In this document: positions 43,468 through 54,423 of the stretch, piece after piece
How positions within the stretch are numbered: the first letter of the stretch is position 1
Layout of the letters: every line of letters begins with the position of its first letter
Assembly: GCA_001051155.2 (NCBI GenBank)
Contig: JYIP02000006.1
Coordinates: 1,984,001 to 2,048,000 of the forward strand
Direction of reading: 5' to 3'
Length of the DNA: 64,000 bases
Source of the DNA: Chrysoporthe austroafricana
Lineage: Eukaryota; Ascomycota; Sordariomycetes; Diaporthales; Cryphonectriaceae
Position numbers and translations under genes: made by a program
The notes under the pieces: model-generated
What the model saw: the letters and a program-made list of their open reading frames with translations, nothing else
Databases searched by the model: none
Told to the model about the DNA's origin: nothing

Positions 43468-45186
43468 TTATGCACCGAGTCCCTTGTGCTGTCCGCCCAT
43501 CTCCCACTTCATCTTGCGACCCGCCTCAAACTGCTGCGCCAGCTCATCAGAGACCCTGTTGATATCGAGGTGTGCCCGAGATGATGATCCGCCGCTCTTG
43601 ACCGCCGCTGCGACGCCGGCCTTCTTGCCCCCGAGCAGTCGGAGGAACTTGGCCTGTCGGGCAGCGCCGCCGTCCAGCTCGCTTACGTTCCAATGCTCGG
43701 CGTCAGCCCCGGCTGTAGCTGCCTTGTCCTCGGTCGCTGGCGCCGAATCTGCCTTTCCTCCAGACGTCTTTTCTTTCTTTGATTTCTTTTCCTTGGGCTT
43801 CTTCTCCTTCTTCGCCTTCTTGGATGCTGTCTCCTCCTCGGCTTCAGCTTTCACGGCGATATTAGGGTCTGGATCGCGATTTTTGGCCTTCTTTGACTTC
43901 TTGCTGGACGATGCCTCCTCGGGTCCCTCAATATCGGCATTGCGCTTCTTGTCCTTCTTGGCCTTCTTGGATGTCGTCTCCTCAGCTTCCGCTTTCGCAG
44001 AGGCATCGGAGTCTGGTTCGCGGTTCTTGGTCTTCTTTGACTTCTTGCTAGACGATGCCTCCTCGGATTCCTCATGATCCGAATCGCGCTTGCGCTTCTT
44101 GTCCTTTTTAGCTGCCTTTGCGGCGTCCTTGGTGTCCGCCGCAGGGTCTTTGGCCTCAGCCTCCACTTCGGGCTCCTTCTTTGATTTCTTGCCCTTCTTG
44201 TGCTTCTTGGCTGACCCTGCGCTTGGCTCGTCCTCTGGCATAGGCTCAGCGGATTTCTTGTCCTTGTTCTTCTTCTCTTTCTTTAATAATGTTTCTGCAG
44301 TCTCAGCCTCCCTCTTCCCCTCGGGCTCCTCCTGTGCGGATTTGGCCTTCTTAGCCTTCGTCTCCTTCTTCAACTTCTCTGGTGGCTCATGCGCTGTGAC
44401 CTCGTCGGATGCATCTTCGCTATTCACCTCGGCCATCGAGACGTCCTTGTCGTCCTGCCCAGCCGAAGTCGCATCCTGCTGAGCCTCCCCTTCGTCGCTA
44501 GAGGATGATGAAGTATCGGAGTCGGAGCTCGAGTCGGAATCGGTATGCTTCGCGCTGCCATTCGCAAACGCAACCCGGTCGTCCGCGTTATCCTGCAGAG
44601 GGATGAAGTCCGCGGTCTCGTCAGACGCCTTCTCGGTCTCCTCAGCCAGCAGCTTCTGCACGATTTCATCCTCCTGTCTGCGCAGCTCCTCTCTGGCCTC
44701 CTGCCTCCCGCGCGCCTTGGCCGCCTCGGCCAGCAGCCTCTGCGCCTGCTCCTCCAGGCGGCTGGTGCGCTCGGTCATGCGCCGCCGGCGCTTCTCGTTC
44801 TTCGCCGCCCGGTTGGTCTTCTTCTTGAGCTTGTCGAGCTCCTTGCGCTCGTCCGTCCACTTAGCGGCGGGCCTGGCGTTGGCTTTGCGCACCTGTTTGG
44901 CCTCGGCCTTTTGCAGACGCTTGGCCTTGCGCAGGAGAGAGCGCCGGTGTCGTTCATCGTCTCGTCGGCTGGTCTTCTTAGCTGTGGCGAGGGGGTATTA
45001 GCTTTATGTTCGGGGATGTGATGGTAGTGTGATGGCCTCTGGTGATGTTTCGCGAGGTAGATCTTGTGTGGTAAATGTCGGAGCAAGAGTGGGCGATCTG
45101 GAATACGTACCTTTGGTCGAGACCACCCCCCTCAATCTGTCGGGGTGCAGCCCCTCCCAGTTGGCGTCGCCCTCTGTCGCATGCAT
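43468..45186 (-). CDS. SMAP-domain, Lys/Glu-rich nuclear-type protein
   Basis: Exons 45186-45111 and 44981-43468 give 529 residues; the 129-base intron starts GTACGT. The N-terminal part reads NWEGLHPDRLRGVVSTK, then a basic coiled-coil (KKTSRRDDERHRRSLLRKAKRLQKAEAK). The middle has an SSSDSDTSSSSSDE acidic tract and long Lys-rich runs (KKAKKDKKR, SSSKKSKK) typical of nuclear or nucleolar proteins. The C-terminus has WNVSELDGGAARQAKFLRLLGGKKAG and ends MKWEMGGQHKGLGA, matching the small acidic protein-like (SMAP) domain. A 49-residue segment is duplicated in tandem (DNA 43822-44115). Function is unknown; localisation is inferred from composition. Confidence 0.8.
43822..44115 (-). repeat. 147-bp in-frame tandem duplication in the SMAP-domain gene
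   Basis: Two copies, each about 147 bases (49 codons), encode SKKAKKDKKRNAD, EEASSSKKSKKAKN and AVKAEAEE-type blocks. The second copy in protein order is EEASSSKKSKKAKNRDPDPN and the first EEASSSKKSKKTKNREPDSD. Because the length is a multiple of three, the frame is kept. Divergence at several codons indicates the duplication is not very recent. Confidence 0.75.
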
Positions 45187-46137
45187 TTTTGTGGTGGTGA
45201 CGGCAGCCGACGGGGTCGCATGATATGATCAGCAAGATGGATTCACTGCGGCAGACGTCTTGGGGAACTTTTTTAAGTGGAGACGACCTCACAATGCGGC
45301 AGAACTTCAGTTGCGCTAAGCCAGATATAGAAGGCGGCCAGTCGAGGATAATACTCATAATACCTTGGGTAGTACAAGAATACCGACGCCCATTGACGGT
45401 CGAGCTGACCGAGTAGTTCAGGCTCCGGCCAATCAGCTCAGATCCTGGGTCCTCGGTCGGCTTAATTTGTACGCGCAGAAGATTGCATCACGAGCATGCA
45501 TTCATCAGTCACCCCACGTCGAGATCGACGTCGACTGCAGTCGCCGTGTTAGCCATCGATATGCGAACAGCAACAAGGAGTCCATGGCTTGGATGACTGA
45601 TGCCATCCCGTCTGGCAAGAAATCGTAGAAAGAGGTCGAAGACCGTTCATACTGCTCGAATACTGGAGCTAGACGAGCACGGCGCTAGAGCTACAGGCGA
45701 TCAAAGCCAGGCAGGCTGAGTTGAATGCTTCGGTCCTCACCTGGATGGCTTGAGAAAAATGGCCCCGTGAAGAGAGCCGGCCGCAAGGTAGTGAGTCGAG
45801 AAGACAGGGACGAGAGCATGTTGTAAAAGAAGTACGGCAAGGAACGGCACAGAGAGGGAAAAGCCTACTGCTAAGCTTCTCACTCATCAAATTCACGATC
45901 ATGATCGAGGCTCTACTGTAATAAAGATCCGATTTAAAAGGCCTATCCTAGCTCTGAAGCACGCCCGTGTCATATGATGACCTTTCCCACCAACGCCGCC
46001 AGATGCTCTGATCATTTTCCGTGGTCCTCCTGCTGGTAAGCTCACCAAGCACGCCGCACCCTCTCTAGAGGGAGATTCCTGAGGCTAGGCAGTGTGGAGG
46101 AGGGATGTAACACTGTACTCTCGCGCCCGTCGAAATC
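45187..46137. other. Intergenic region between KIN28 and the SMAP-domain gene
   Basis: Both neighbours are on the minus strand, so this holds the SMAP-gene promoter and the KIN28 3' end. It includes CCAATCAG near 45431 on the plus strand, a possible CCAAT-box. No gene or repeat was recognised. Confidence 0.45.
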
Positions 46138-47440
46138 CTATTTCTTGGCAGCTCCAAAGTCCAACTTCCGCGCCACCTTACTGCCCCGGTCCTCGTCGAC
46201 CACGCCGGGGCGCCTCTTGAGGTCCGCGCCCATCTTCTCCTCGCCGCCGCCCTTCCGGGGCAGGTCCTGCTTCCGGGTGGGCCGGGGCTCGGCGCGCCAC
46301 CAGGGATGCTCGAGCATCTCGCGCGCGGTGATGCGCTTCTTGGGGTCGAGGGCGAGCGTCCTGCACAGCAGGTCGACGCCCTCGTCGCCCACGGTGCCGA
46401 AGGTCTGCAGGAAGCTCGCGCGGGGCTGGGGAGGCACGACGCGCTCCGGCTGGACGTAGCCGTCCAGCTTGCTCACGCCGGGCCAGACCTCCTCGGTGGG
46501 GGTGCCGATGCGGTCGCAGATGAGCTGGATCTGGTCGAGCTCGGTGGCGCCGGGGAGGTAGGGGATGCGGACGATCATCTCGGCCATGACGGTGCCGACG
46601 CTCCACACGTCCACGGCGCCGCTGTAGTGCCGCGCGCCGTACAGCAGCTCGGGGGGCCGGTACCAGCGCGTGATGACGTTCGAGGTCATGATGCCCCAGG
46701 GGTCGGCGAAGCTGCGGGCGAGGCCGAAGTCGGCCAGCTTGACCTCGCCGTCGGCGGCGATCAACAGGTTGTTGGGCTTGATGTCGCGGTGCAGGATGTA
46801 GTTCTCATGGCAGAACCAGACGGCCCGGGTCAGCATGCCCATCCAGGCCTTGATGTCGGCCGTGCCGTAGCGGATGCCGTCCTGGTCGCGGATGAGCATC
46901 TCGAGGTCGCCGAGCGGGAGGTACTCGAGGACGAGGCAGAGGTTCTGGTCCTTGGTGGAGAAGACGGAGAGCAGGGAGATGATGTTGGGGTGGGAGAGCT
47001 CCTGCAGGTGCTTGAGCTCGCGGACGGCGTCGGGGGCGAGGCCCTCGGCGTATTCCTTCTGCTTCTTGATCTTCTTGATGGCGACGAGCTGGGAGGGGTC
47101 GGCGCGGGCGTGACCGAGGTTCACGATGGCGTAGGTACCCTCACCGAGCTTCTTTCCTGCAGGAGGGCGACGACGAAGGGATCAGCAACAGCCCGAAAGG
47201 GATTGGGGGAGAGGGGGCGAGGGGCGGGTTACCTTTGACATATTTCCTCCGCTCCTCGAGGTTGATCTGCTCAGCGAGGTCCATCATGCTCGCCTGGGCG
47301 GACTGGCCGGCCGGGCGCGCAGCCTGTGGGGTCCCATTGGCCGAGGAGGGGTGGGCAGAGGCCTGCCGTCGCAGAGGGGAGAGGGCGGGCTTGAGGGAGG
47401 AGGGGTGCGAAGGACGCTCGACGAGGGGCGAGGCAGCCAT
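46138..47440 (-). CDS. KIN28: CDK7/Kin28-type cyclin-dependent kinase of TFIIH
   Basis: Catalytic subunit of the TFIIH kinase module, which phosphorylates the RNA polymerase II C-terminal domain at Ser5 and, in some lineages, activates other CDKs. Exons 47440-47233 and 47156-46138 give 408 residues. A 60-residue Ser/Pro/Ala-rich extension precedes the kinase domain. In the domain are KKLGEGTYAIVNLG (ATP loop), VAIKKIKK, the cyclin-binding helix APDAVRELKHLQELSHPNII, ILHRDIKPNNLL, KLADFGLAR and the T-loop MTSNVITRWYRPPELLYGARHYSGAVDVWSVG. GARHYS, RIPYLPG and the whole layout match Kin28 better than other CDKs. Two positions are unusual: DIKPNN for DLKPNN and RPPE for RAPE. The C-terminal tail is basic and ends RKLDFGAAKK. 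Confidence 0.9.
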
Positions 47441-47509
47441 GTTGCAAGCAGCTCGTTCAGCAGGCCGGGGATCCAATCATCGTAGGGCGGCGAGGGGGCG
47501 CGGGGAGGC

Positions 47510-47556
47510 GTGTGTCTGTGTGCCTGCGTGCCTGCGTGCCTGCGTGCTTGTGTGCC
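47510..47556. repeat. TG/TGCCTGCG microsatellite
   Basis: An imperfect TGTG run passes into three to four copies of the 8-base unit GTGCCTGC. It lies about 75-115 bases upstream of the KIN28 start codon, on the promoter side. Confidence 0.8.
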
Positions 47557-48343
47557 CTCTTTCCTGCCTCAGGAGCGCGACCTGGAGATGGTGGATTGGT
47601 GGTTAGCCTTGGGTGAGGATGCACTGAGTACAGTACTGAGTAGAGCAAGCGGTGGTGCGTGGGCGGGTGGGTTCTTTGCTTGTGAAGATCCGACGTCTCC
47701 TTCTCGGCTGCTGCCGAAGTGGTGGTGGGGGAGGGGGTGGGATGGCCTGAGCGCCCAGCTCGTGCGGGCGCTGTCTGGACTCTAGGGGACTTCGTGGAAT
47801 TTTTGTCCGCCTTGCATGGGCCCACCCTCGGGCCGCCCCTGTCTGGACGACGACTGCTACTGTGGCACTACTCAGTACTTCCTATTCTTGTGTACTATGG
47901 TAGCATGTATGTAAGGAGGACCAGTGGGGGAACCTGGAGAATCCCTCCACAGGCCAGGCTGGCGTACACGAAAGAGATCTCTCTCTCTACTATGAGCCAC
48001 ATGCCAGAAGACGTCCCTCGCTGCTGGCAGCGAACAGGTTGCCGTAATTTCCGCCCCAGGTCACAGCGCTTATCAGGACGGCCAGGGCATCAGCTAGCGT
48101 GGCCTGCCAGGTGGTCCAGCGGGACCCTGGCGTGCCAGCGCGCCAGCACCCCCCAGCGCCCCAGTACTGGGCAGATATAGGTGGTAGCGTGATAGCGTGG
48201 TAAGCCTGCTGTGCCCAGTAGAGCGGCCCTGACGTCACCGCCCGCAGACCGTGATGTTTTGTTGGGCTTGGTCCTGACGTCGCAACCAAGACATCGCACC
48301 ACAGACACTGCCGAATTAGGCCCTCCACGTCAGTGCGAGTTAT

Positions 48344-48379
48344 TCCTGGGCCCTGTCCTGGGCCCTGTCCTGGGCCCTG
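48344..48379. repeat. Three tandem 12-bp units with GGGCCC palindromes
   Basis: TCCTGGGCCCTG occurs three times without a gap, and a further GGGCCC-like block follows (GCAGGGCCCTC). Each unit carries the palindrome GGGCCC. Its spacing upstream of the Sfk1-like gene (about 280 bases) would suit a regulatory site, but this is only inferred. Confidence 0.8.
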
Positions 48380-48660
48380 GCAGGGCCCTCTCCGTCCAGT
48401 CCTGGCCCAAGATCCCCAAAGCCCCCCGAGATCCCTTCGCTGCCACCATGAGCCCACCAGCGACTCTCTCTCAGCCTTGGCAGGGCTCGCGCGGCCGCTG
48501 ATCCGGGACGCGGCCTTTTATTATCATCGCGCGCCTGGCTCTGGGCCCTGCGCGGTTCCAGCCTTTTCTTTTCGCCGGCCATCTGCTCTCTCCCCCTGCC
48601 TCGCTAGGCTCTTCTTACCACCCCCTCTCAAGCCAGGCTCACCCTCACTTGGTCCTGAAG

Positions 48661-49571
48661 ATGATGAGACTATCATACTGGGTGTTCCCCATCCTCGCCG
48701 GGCTGGTATGGCTTGGCATGCTCCTGGGGCTGCTGCTCCACTGTACGTGACGGGATCTGGTCCCGCTCCAACCCTCCCCCTCCCGGCGGCGATGTCGTCT
48801 GTCTGCTGCTGTTGACTGACCGGACGATCTTTTCTAGGGGTCATCGACGCGCACTCTGCGCACTACTCGTCGATGTCCGCGAACCAGCACATCGCCTACA
48901 TCTCGGACATCGGGGCGCAGGAGCTGAAGCCGCTGTTCATCACGGGCTGCGTCCTCACGACGGTGCTGCTCGACACGAGCTTCCTCTCGGACCGCTGGCT
49001 GCGGCACCGCGGCCGCCTCGTGCCCAACAGCACCCGCGGCGAGAAGATCCTGTCGGGCCTGACCATCTTCTGGGCCCTCGTCGGCACCGTCGGCCTGGTC
49101 CTCCTCAGCGTCTTCGACACGGCGCGCCACCCGCGCCTCCACGATCTCTTCCTGGGCTTCTTCATCGTCGGCTACCTGCTCAGCGCCATCTTCGTCTGCT
49201 GGGAATACCAGCGCCTCGGTATCCGCCACCCGGAGCACAACATCCTCGCCGTCTCCTTCTGGGTCAAGCTCGCCTTCGTCCTCGTCACCGTCGTGCTCGC
49301 CATCCCTTTCGTCGTCCTCACCCGCTACCAGATCTACAACCCCGCCGCCGTCCTCGAGTGGGTCATCGCCCTCGTCTTCAGCTTCTACGTCTTCTCCTTC
49401 TACCTCGACCTGTACCCTGCCATGTACACGAAGCGGGGCGGGAGCTACAGGGCCAAGGGCTGGGGCGGCCGCCAGCAGGTGCGCAAGATGGAGGAGGGCG
49501 GGAGCGACAGGAGTACCCCGCACACGCACAGGAGGGACCTGGACGAAGACGCACCCACGACTCATTTCTGA
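48661..49571 (+). CDS. Frag1/DRAM/Sfk1-family membrane protein
   Basis: Multi-span membrane protein of the family that includes yeast Sfk1, a plasma-membrane regulator of PI4-kinase signalling and lipid asymmetry. Exons 48661-48742 and 48838-49571 give 271 residues; the 95-base intron (GTACGT, CTGAC, TAG) rebuilds LLHWVIDAHSAHYSS. Hydrophobic segments are seen at the N-terminus (MMRLSYWVFPILAGLVWLGM), around PLFITGCVLTTVLL, ILSGLTIFWALVGTVGLVLLS, DLFLGFFIVGYLLSAIFVCWEY, FWVKLAFVLVTVVLAIPFVV and WVIALVFSFYVFSFYLDL, six in all. ISDIGAQELKP before the second helix is the family's hallmark loop. The C-terminal tail is charged and cytosolic. Which member (Sfk1 or another) is not resolved. Confidence 0.85.
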
Positions 49572-50463
49572 GTGGCGAAGCGGCACTGCCCCAGAGGGAG
49601 GCTTGGGGGAAGGGGGGGGGGAGCAGGTTCATGTGGTAGCCGGCTGGTATTTGAAGCTGGCGTATGACCGGGAGCGGCGGGAGATTTGGCAAGTGAGATA
49701 TCCAGTAGCGTTCTTCTGCATTTCTTGGCGTTGGGCGGTCAGACATGATGCCGCGTGGTCTGTACGAGTACCGTCGTATACCCAAAGATTCGAATGTTTA
49801 ATTGCTAGTATCAACACATTGAACCACATGAGCTGGCCCTTGCTGTTGGCCGTTGTATGGGTGCGAAGAGATTGGCGGTAGGGTGGTTAGGCTATCCCGA
49901 GGCCCGTATCTCCATTAGCACTGGTCTTCGGAGAGATCAACACCGGACTTTACATATATCCTCCTGCTGCTAAGATGTGGTAAAAGCCTAAGCTGTACAG
50001 TCCACAAGACAAGTCGGTACCCAAGGCCGGGGGATCAAGACGTAGTTACAAATCTCATGACAAGTGTACGGGAGTGCCTCAATTGATCTGAAAAAAAAAA
50101 GGGCCATCCAGGCACAAGACTTATCAGATTACTAAGGTCGTTGCGGTTGGTGATGAGCTTACGAGACCTGAATCAGATATCGGATCCTGGCGAGAGACGC
50201 GCGAATGCGAATCTGGCGGCGCCAAGGTGCGTTGTAGACGGTATAATGGTATCTGTCCCTTTGTATATCATAAAACATTGCCGTGTACCATACCGTGACG
50301 GCCTTCCCAAGCCCCTAAAAGAACAATAACTCCGACCCCGTTCCGATCAACGCCGTTGCTTCCCTTCCATTCCTGGGGCGTATTCATGTGAAAGACCCTC
50401 CGTGCCAGCTCCCAAGTCGCAACAGCTCGGACCCGCCCGCCCGGCAATACAGGCCTCGGGTCC
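49572..50463. other. Tail-to-tail intergenic region
   Basis: It holds the 3' ends of the Sfk1-like gene and EIS1. An A10 run occurs near 50091. No gene, RNA or repeat was recognised. Confidence 0.5.
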
Positions 50464-53279
50464 TCACTCGATATTCTCGATAAACTTGGACCCCCTCTCT
50501 GGGCTCCCGCTGCTCCGTGATGTGACCCTCGCGGGGTCCCCGATCGCCTTGGGCGCCTCTATACCCTCCAGCGCCGCCGCCGCCCGCGCCCTCGTCCTGG
50601 CCCGCGCGGCCTCCGACGCCCCGTCGCCGTCGCTGCTCACGCTGCTCACGCTCCCACCCGCGGCGTGCCGGCGGAGCCCGCTGCTCTCGCCGGGCTCGTC
50701 ACCCCGTACCCGCACCGCGGCCGCCGGCTGCGGTGCGGCGGAAACGGGCCGACCCGCGAGCGCCACCTCGCGCATGCTTCCGCTGTACCTCCCGTCGCTG
50801 AGGCTCGTCATGCTCTCGGTGCCGTCCGCGTGGAGCCGCGTGAGCGCCACGCCGCCGACGAACCCGCCAGGCTGCTTCTCGGCCTTGCCGGTCGAGATGG
50901 ACTTGGCGCGGGGCCTGGACAGGCGGGACCGGAGCCAATTCTTGACCCTCTTGGCCTGGGACTCGCTCGCGGATTCGGGGGACGTCCCAGGGGAGGGTGT
51001 GCCGGGCTCGGCCTTGGCAGGGGTGGTCTTGGTTTGCAACTTGGGCGTGAAGGGCCGGTGCAGGCGGTGTTTGTGTGGTGTGGTGGCTTCTTCATCGGAA
51101 GCCTTTTCCAACGACTGTTGAGGGGCCTCTTCGACAAAGGCCCCAGAGTGATCCTTGGCTCGGCCCTTCTCTTCCTTAGCCAGGCGTTTCTCCTCTGCTT
51201 TGGCGGCCTTTTCTTCTTCTTTTCGGGCCTTAGCTTCTTGTTTGAGGTCCTCCTTCTTGAGCTTTTCCTCTTCTGTGTCCGGTCGGTGTGGTCAGTTACA
51301 AACTCCCCACCGCGAAGGGCAAAGTTCTCCGTCTGTGACAGCACTCACCTTTGGCCTTACGCAAAGATTCCTTGATCTCTGCGTTTCTCGCCTTCTCCGC
51401 CTCCCACTCCAGTCGCTTCTTCTCCTGTTCCTCCCTGAGAGCGACTATCCTCAGCCTCTCTGCTTCAGCCTTCTCATTGATCTCGTCTAACACGGGCTGG
51501 ACTCTCTTCGCCGCAATCTCCTCAACCTTGTCTCGGTCCATATACTGGCCGGCGCCCAGGTCGATCTTGCCAGTCTTATCAGCACCCATGCGGGCTTCGC
51601 TCAGGGCCAGCGCGGCCGAGTGCGCCTTCACCTCCCACTCGCTAAGTTTGGCTGGCGCGACTCGGCCTGTCTCGCGGTACCTCTTCTCATCCATACCGTC
51701 CAGCGTAGCCTTGACGTTCCTCTGCGCAGCTGCGAGCAGGGCCTCCCGGTCGCGTGAGCGCTTGGCCTCGTCAACCTCGTCAAGGCGCGTCGAGAACAGC
51801 GACATCTGCTTCCGGATCTGCCGGGACCGCTGCCGGTCGTCCTCGCCGTGTGATGCGATCACGTCGCCGTCGCTCGAGGCGCGCCTCCGCACCTTCCGCG
51901 AGAGCTTCCTGCCTGGCGAGGTGGGGGTCGTGGGGGACGTGCCGTAGTATTCGGCGAGGCCACGGTCCTGCTGGTGCTCGTCGCGGAGACGCGCGAGCCG
52001 CTCCTGCGCGAGCTTGTATGCGGCCTCCTGGAGGTTCATGAACTGCATGGGCTGCTGTGCGCCATCCGCCCCTGCGCTTGCCGGGCGCGAGCCGTCCGCG
52101 TTCTGCTGTTGCCCCTGGGCCTGCTTCGCAGCGTCGATCATCCTCTGCTGCTGCGCAAACATCGTCTTTGCCATCGCCACGGCGCTCGCGTGCAACGAGG
52201 CCTCGCGGTTCCGCTCGTCCATCTCTGGCTTCACAGGCGGCTGCGAGGTGTACATCTGCCTGTTCATCGTCGTGACAGGTACCGCCCCGGCGTCCTCCAT
52301 CTTGATGTTGTAGACATCCGACCGGTTCGCGATCGTCGCAGCGCTGAGTGCGTTGGTCGCCGCGTTCGCAGAATCAGGATACGACTGGGGGGTCGACAGA
52401 GAGCGCGGCCTTCCGCCGCTCGCCGCGAAGGCCCCCTGGGCAGCGCGCAGGCTCCTTTGCCTGTTCAGATCGGTCATCAGCCCCCGCGGCTCGGCCTTGT
52501 CACCACCGCCGGCCGCGGCAAAGGCCTGAGTGGCGGCGCTGCTCCCCCAGGCGGTGCCGGGCGCCGAGCCCTGCTTGTCAAGGCGGGAGGCGTTCGACGC
52601 GGCGAGGACGGCGGCCTTGACGGAGCCGGGCGGATCGCGGTCGGGCTGCCACGCGGCGGGCATCCTGTGGTCGTTGGCGAGGGTTGCTGCCTTGTGTGCG
52701 GAGGGGTCTTGTTGGGGCGCCCAGAGGGACAAGGGTCGTGCGTTCGCCCAGCCTAGTGAGGCTGCTGCGCCCGCGGCTGCATCGTCTTTCTTGAGGCCGA
52801 GAGAGGGGTACGAGGGGAGGTCTTGGGGCTGTGCGTATCTGAGGCGGCCGGAGTGTCCTGTCAGGGGATATCAGGTGAGCGTGGGTCCATACATAAGAAC
52901 AGAGTTTCTGACGAGATCCCGCGGTGATGTCTCTCCGGGAGGGGATAATGGGTTAGGTTGGGTTGTGAGAGGAGGCGGCTCGAAGGAGCTGAGTGCTTTG
53001 AGGTGTTGTGATGACGTATGTGTGCATTATCTGAGAGGCGCATGGGGAATGCGCCGCTCCCTTTATGAGATGTGAGGACGTGCAGAGACAGTAAGCAGTG
53101 CCGCGGCGGAAGAGGGGGAGGAAGGGCCAAATATAGCACGGTGGTCCCATGATCTCTCGAGTCGGACGGAGCTGACAAGGGCGCATACCTGATGCAAGAG
53201 GGTATGATTTTGCGCGGCTATTGGAGGCTTGCAGGTCCCGAGCGGTCGTCTGCGTGCCGATGCTTACTGTCGCCGCCAT
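50464..53279 (-). CDS. EIS1: Eisosome protein 1 (Eis1) homologue
   Basis: Peripheral protein of eisosomes, the furrow-like domains of the fungal plasma membrane. Exons 53279-53189, 52857-51349 and 51272-50464 give 802 residues. The join of exon 1 and 2 reads RAKSYPLASGHSGRLRYAQPQDLPSYPSLG, followed by AAAGAAASLGWANARPLSLWAP, the typical eisosome-1 N-terminus. Further on are AATNALSAATIA, LHASAVAMAKTMF, NLQEAAYKLAQERLARL and a highly charged coiled coil (EEIAAKRVQPVLDEINEKAEAERL, then Lys/Glu-rich repeats). The C-terminal part is Ser/Pro-rich and probably phosphorylated. The first intron is 331 bases, much longer than usual here. A microsatellite lies 75 bases upstream of the start. Confidence 0.88.
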
Positions 53280-53352
53280 GGTTACCTGCGGCTCCATCCC
53301 CTCAGATACAGATGCATCCGCGACGTGGACGGCCGGCGGTGCAGGCAGGGAG

Positions 53353-53448
53353 CGTGTGAGTGAGTGAGTGAGTGTGTGTGTGTGTGTGTGTGCGAGAGAG
53401 AGAGTGAGAGAGACAGAGACGGAGAGAGAGCGACGGAGACAGAGAAAG
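53353..53448. repeat. Compound microsatellite GTGA / GT / GAGA
   Basis: About four GAGT units lead into a (GT)n run of some ten repeats and then an imperfect GAGA/GACA stretch. It lies just upstream of the EIS1 start codon, on the promoter side, and is likely to vary in length among strains. Confidence 0.9.
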
Positions 53449-53979
53449 ATGAGCTCGGGAGGGGAGGAGGCGCAGTGCGGCGAGATGAGAGTCCTTGGTG
53501 CAACTCTGTGTGTGGACGACGTCTTGGGTTTCAAGAGGCAGTGGTGTGATATCGGTCCATCCAGACATACAGGCCTGAAGTGTCGCAGCAGTACAAAGGT
53601 GCCTCTGCGCCGCAGGTGTCGTTGGACAGTTGTATGACTACACGCGCGCCGGCGGGGGACGGGATGACGACGGATGATGGGGACATGATAAAGGACGACA
53701 TACTCGACCCGTGGTGAGATGATGATAGTCGCCGGCCTAGTCTATCCCAAGTCTAGCAGACGAGATAGCCTGGATCGAGCCGAGGGGACAGGCGCACTAG
53801 ATAGAGGCAGGGGTTGCCTTTTGTGTGCGTGTGTGTGCGTGCATGCCATGATAGCTTGGTGTGTGCAGCAGACGACGGACGGTCTGGCGGCCCCGACCAG
53901 GCCGTTTCGCTAGGAGATCGCTCACCAGTAGTAAGTACAGTAGTTCGTGGACGGGGCGCGCGCGACGTCCCTTTGCTCT

Positions 53980-54097
53980 TTAGGGCCGCTGCGACGGGCG
54001 CCAGGCGGAGGCTCAAAACTACGTCATCGTGCCGAAGACGGCGCAGCACGGCGAGCGCTCGACTTGTCATGGCGCTCTACTACAGTACGTACCTACT
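53980..54097. repeat. 118-bp direct repeat, copy 1
   Basis: Copy 1 of a pair that starts TTAGGGCCGCTGCGACGGGC and ends GTACCTACT. It differs from copy 2 (54306-54423) at only four positions (for example GCGCCAGG against GCGACAGG). The similarity weakens afterwards, but both copies run through AGGGGT into a poly(A) tract of about 20. Confidence 0.9.
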
Positions 54098-54130
54098 GAG
54101 TAGTCTGGCCCTTCGTTCCCCATAGGGGTC

Positions 54131-54251
54131 TAGACACGCCCTCTTAAAAAAAAAAAAAAAAAAAAACCCACGGGACAAAAACGAGGAAAGGGACAACGTG
54201 GCCCGGGGGAGGAGCAGGGTGAAAGGGGGGGAAAATTTTTTTTTTCTCTTT

Positions 54252-54297
<46 letters not shown>

Positions 54298-54305
54298 GGG
54301 CNGCG
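54131..54305. repeat. Poly(A)/poly(T) fold-back with an undetermined base
   Basis: ACGCCCTCTT followed by about 20 A (from 54146) is mirrored by a long T run ending in AAGAGGGCNGCGT (54293-54305). The two ends are reverse complements. A base is undetermined (N) at 54302. The spacer has degraded, low-complexity runs of G, A and T. This looks more like poor sequence or a wrong join than biology. Confidence 0.7.
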
Positions 54306-54423
54306 TTAGGGCCGCTGCGACGGGCGACAGGCGGAGGCTCAAAACTACGTCATCGCGCCGAAGACGGCGCAGCACGGCGAGCGCTCGACTTGTCATAGCG
54401 CTCTACTACAGTAAGTACCTACT
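54306..54423. repeat. 118-bp direct repeat, copy 2
   Basis: Second copy, offset by 326 bases from copy 1, with four mismatches in 118 bases. It also leads through AGGGGT into a poly(A) run (54471-54489) followed by an A/G-rich stretch. Confidence 0.9.

Larger units (their letters stand above)
47441..48660. promoter_or_regulatory. Upstream region between KIN28 and the Sfk1-like gene
   Basis: About 1.2 kb separates these divergent genes. It contains a TGCCTGCG-type microsatellite (47510-47556) and three 12-base GGGCCC units (48344-48379). Long open frames are a by-product of high GC and carry no motif. Confidence 0.45.

Noticed and set aside
46306..47238. 310-codon open frame opposite KIN28
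   Set aside because: Its Asp/Val/Gly/Leu-rich, repetitive composition is an antisense product of GC-rich kinase codons.
48713..49639. 308-codon frame overlapping the Sfk1-like gene in another phase
   Set aside because: The Pro/Arg/His-rich chain lacks motifs, while the other phase encodes a conserved membrane protein.
52014..52756. Long plus-strand frames opposite EIS1
   Set aside because: They are shadows of the Eis1 exon with repetitive Arg/Leu/Val content.
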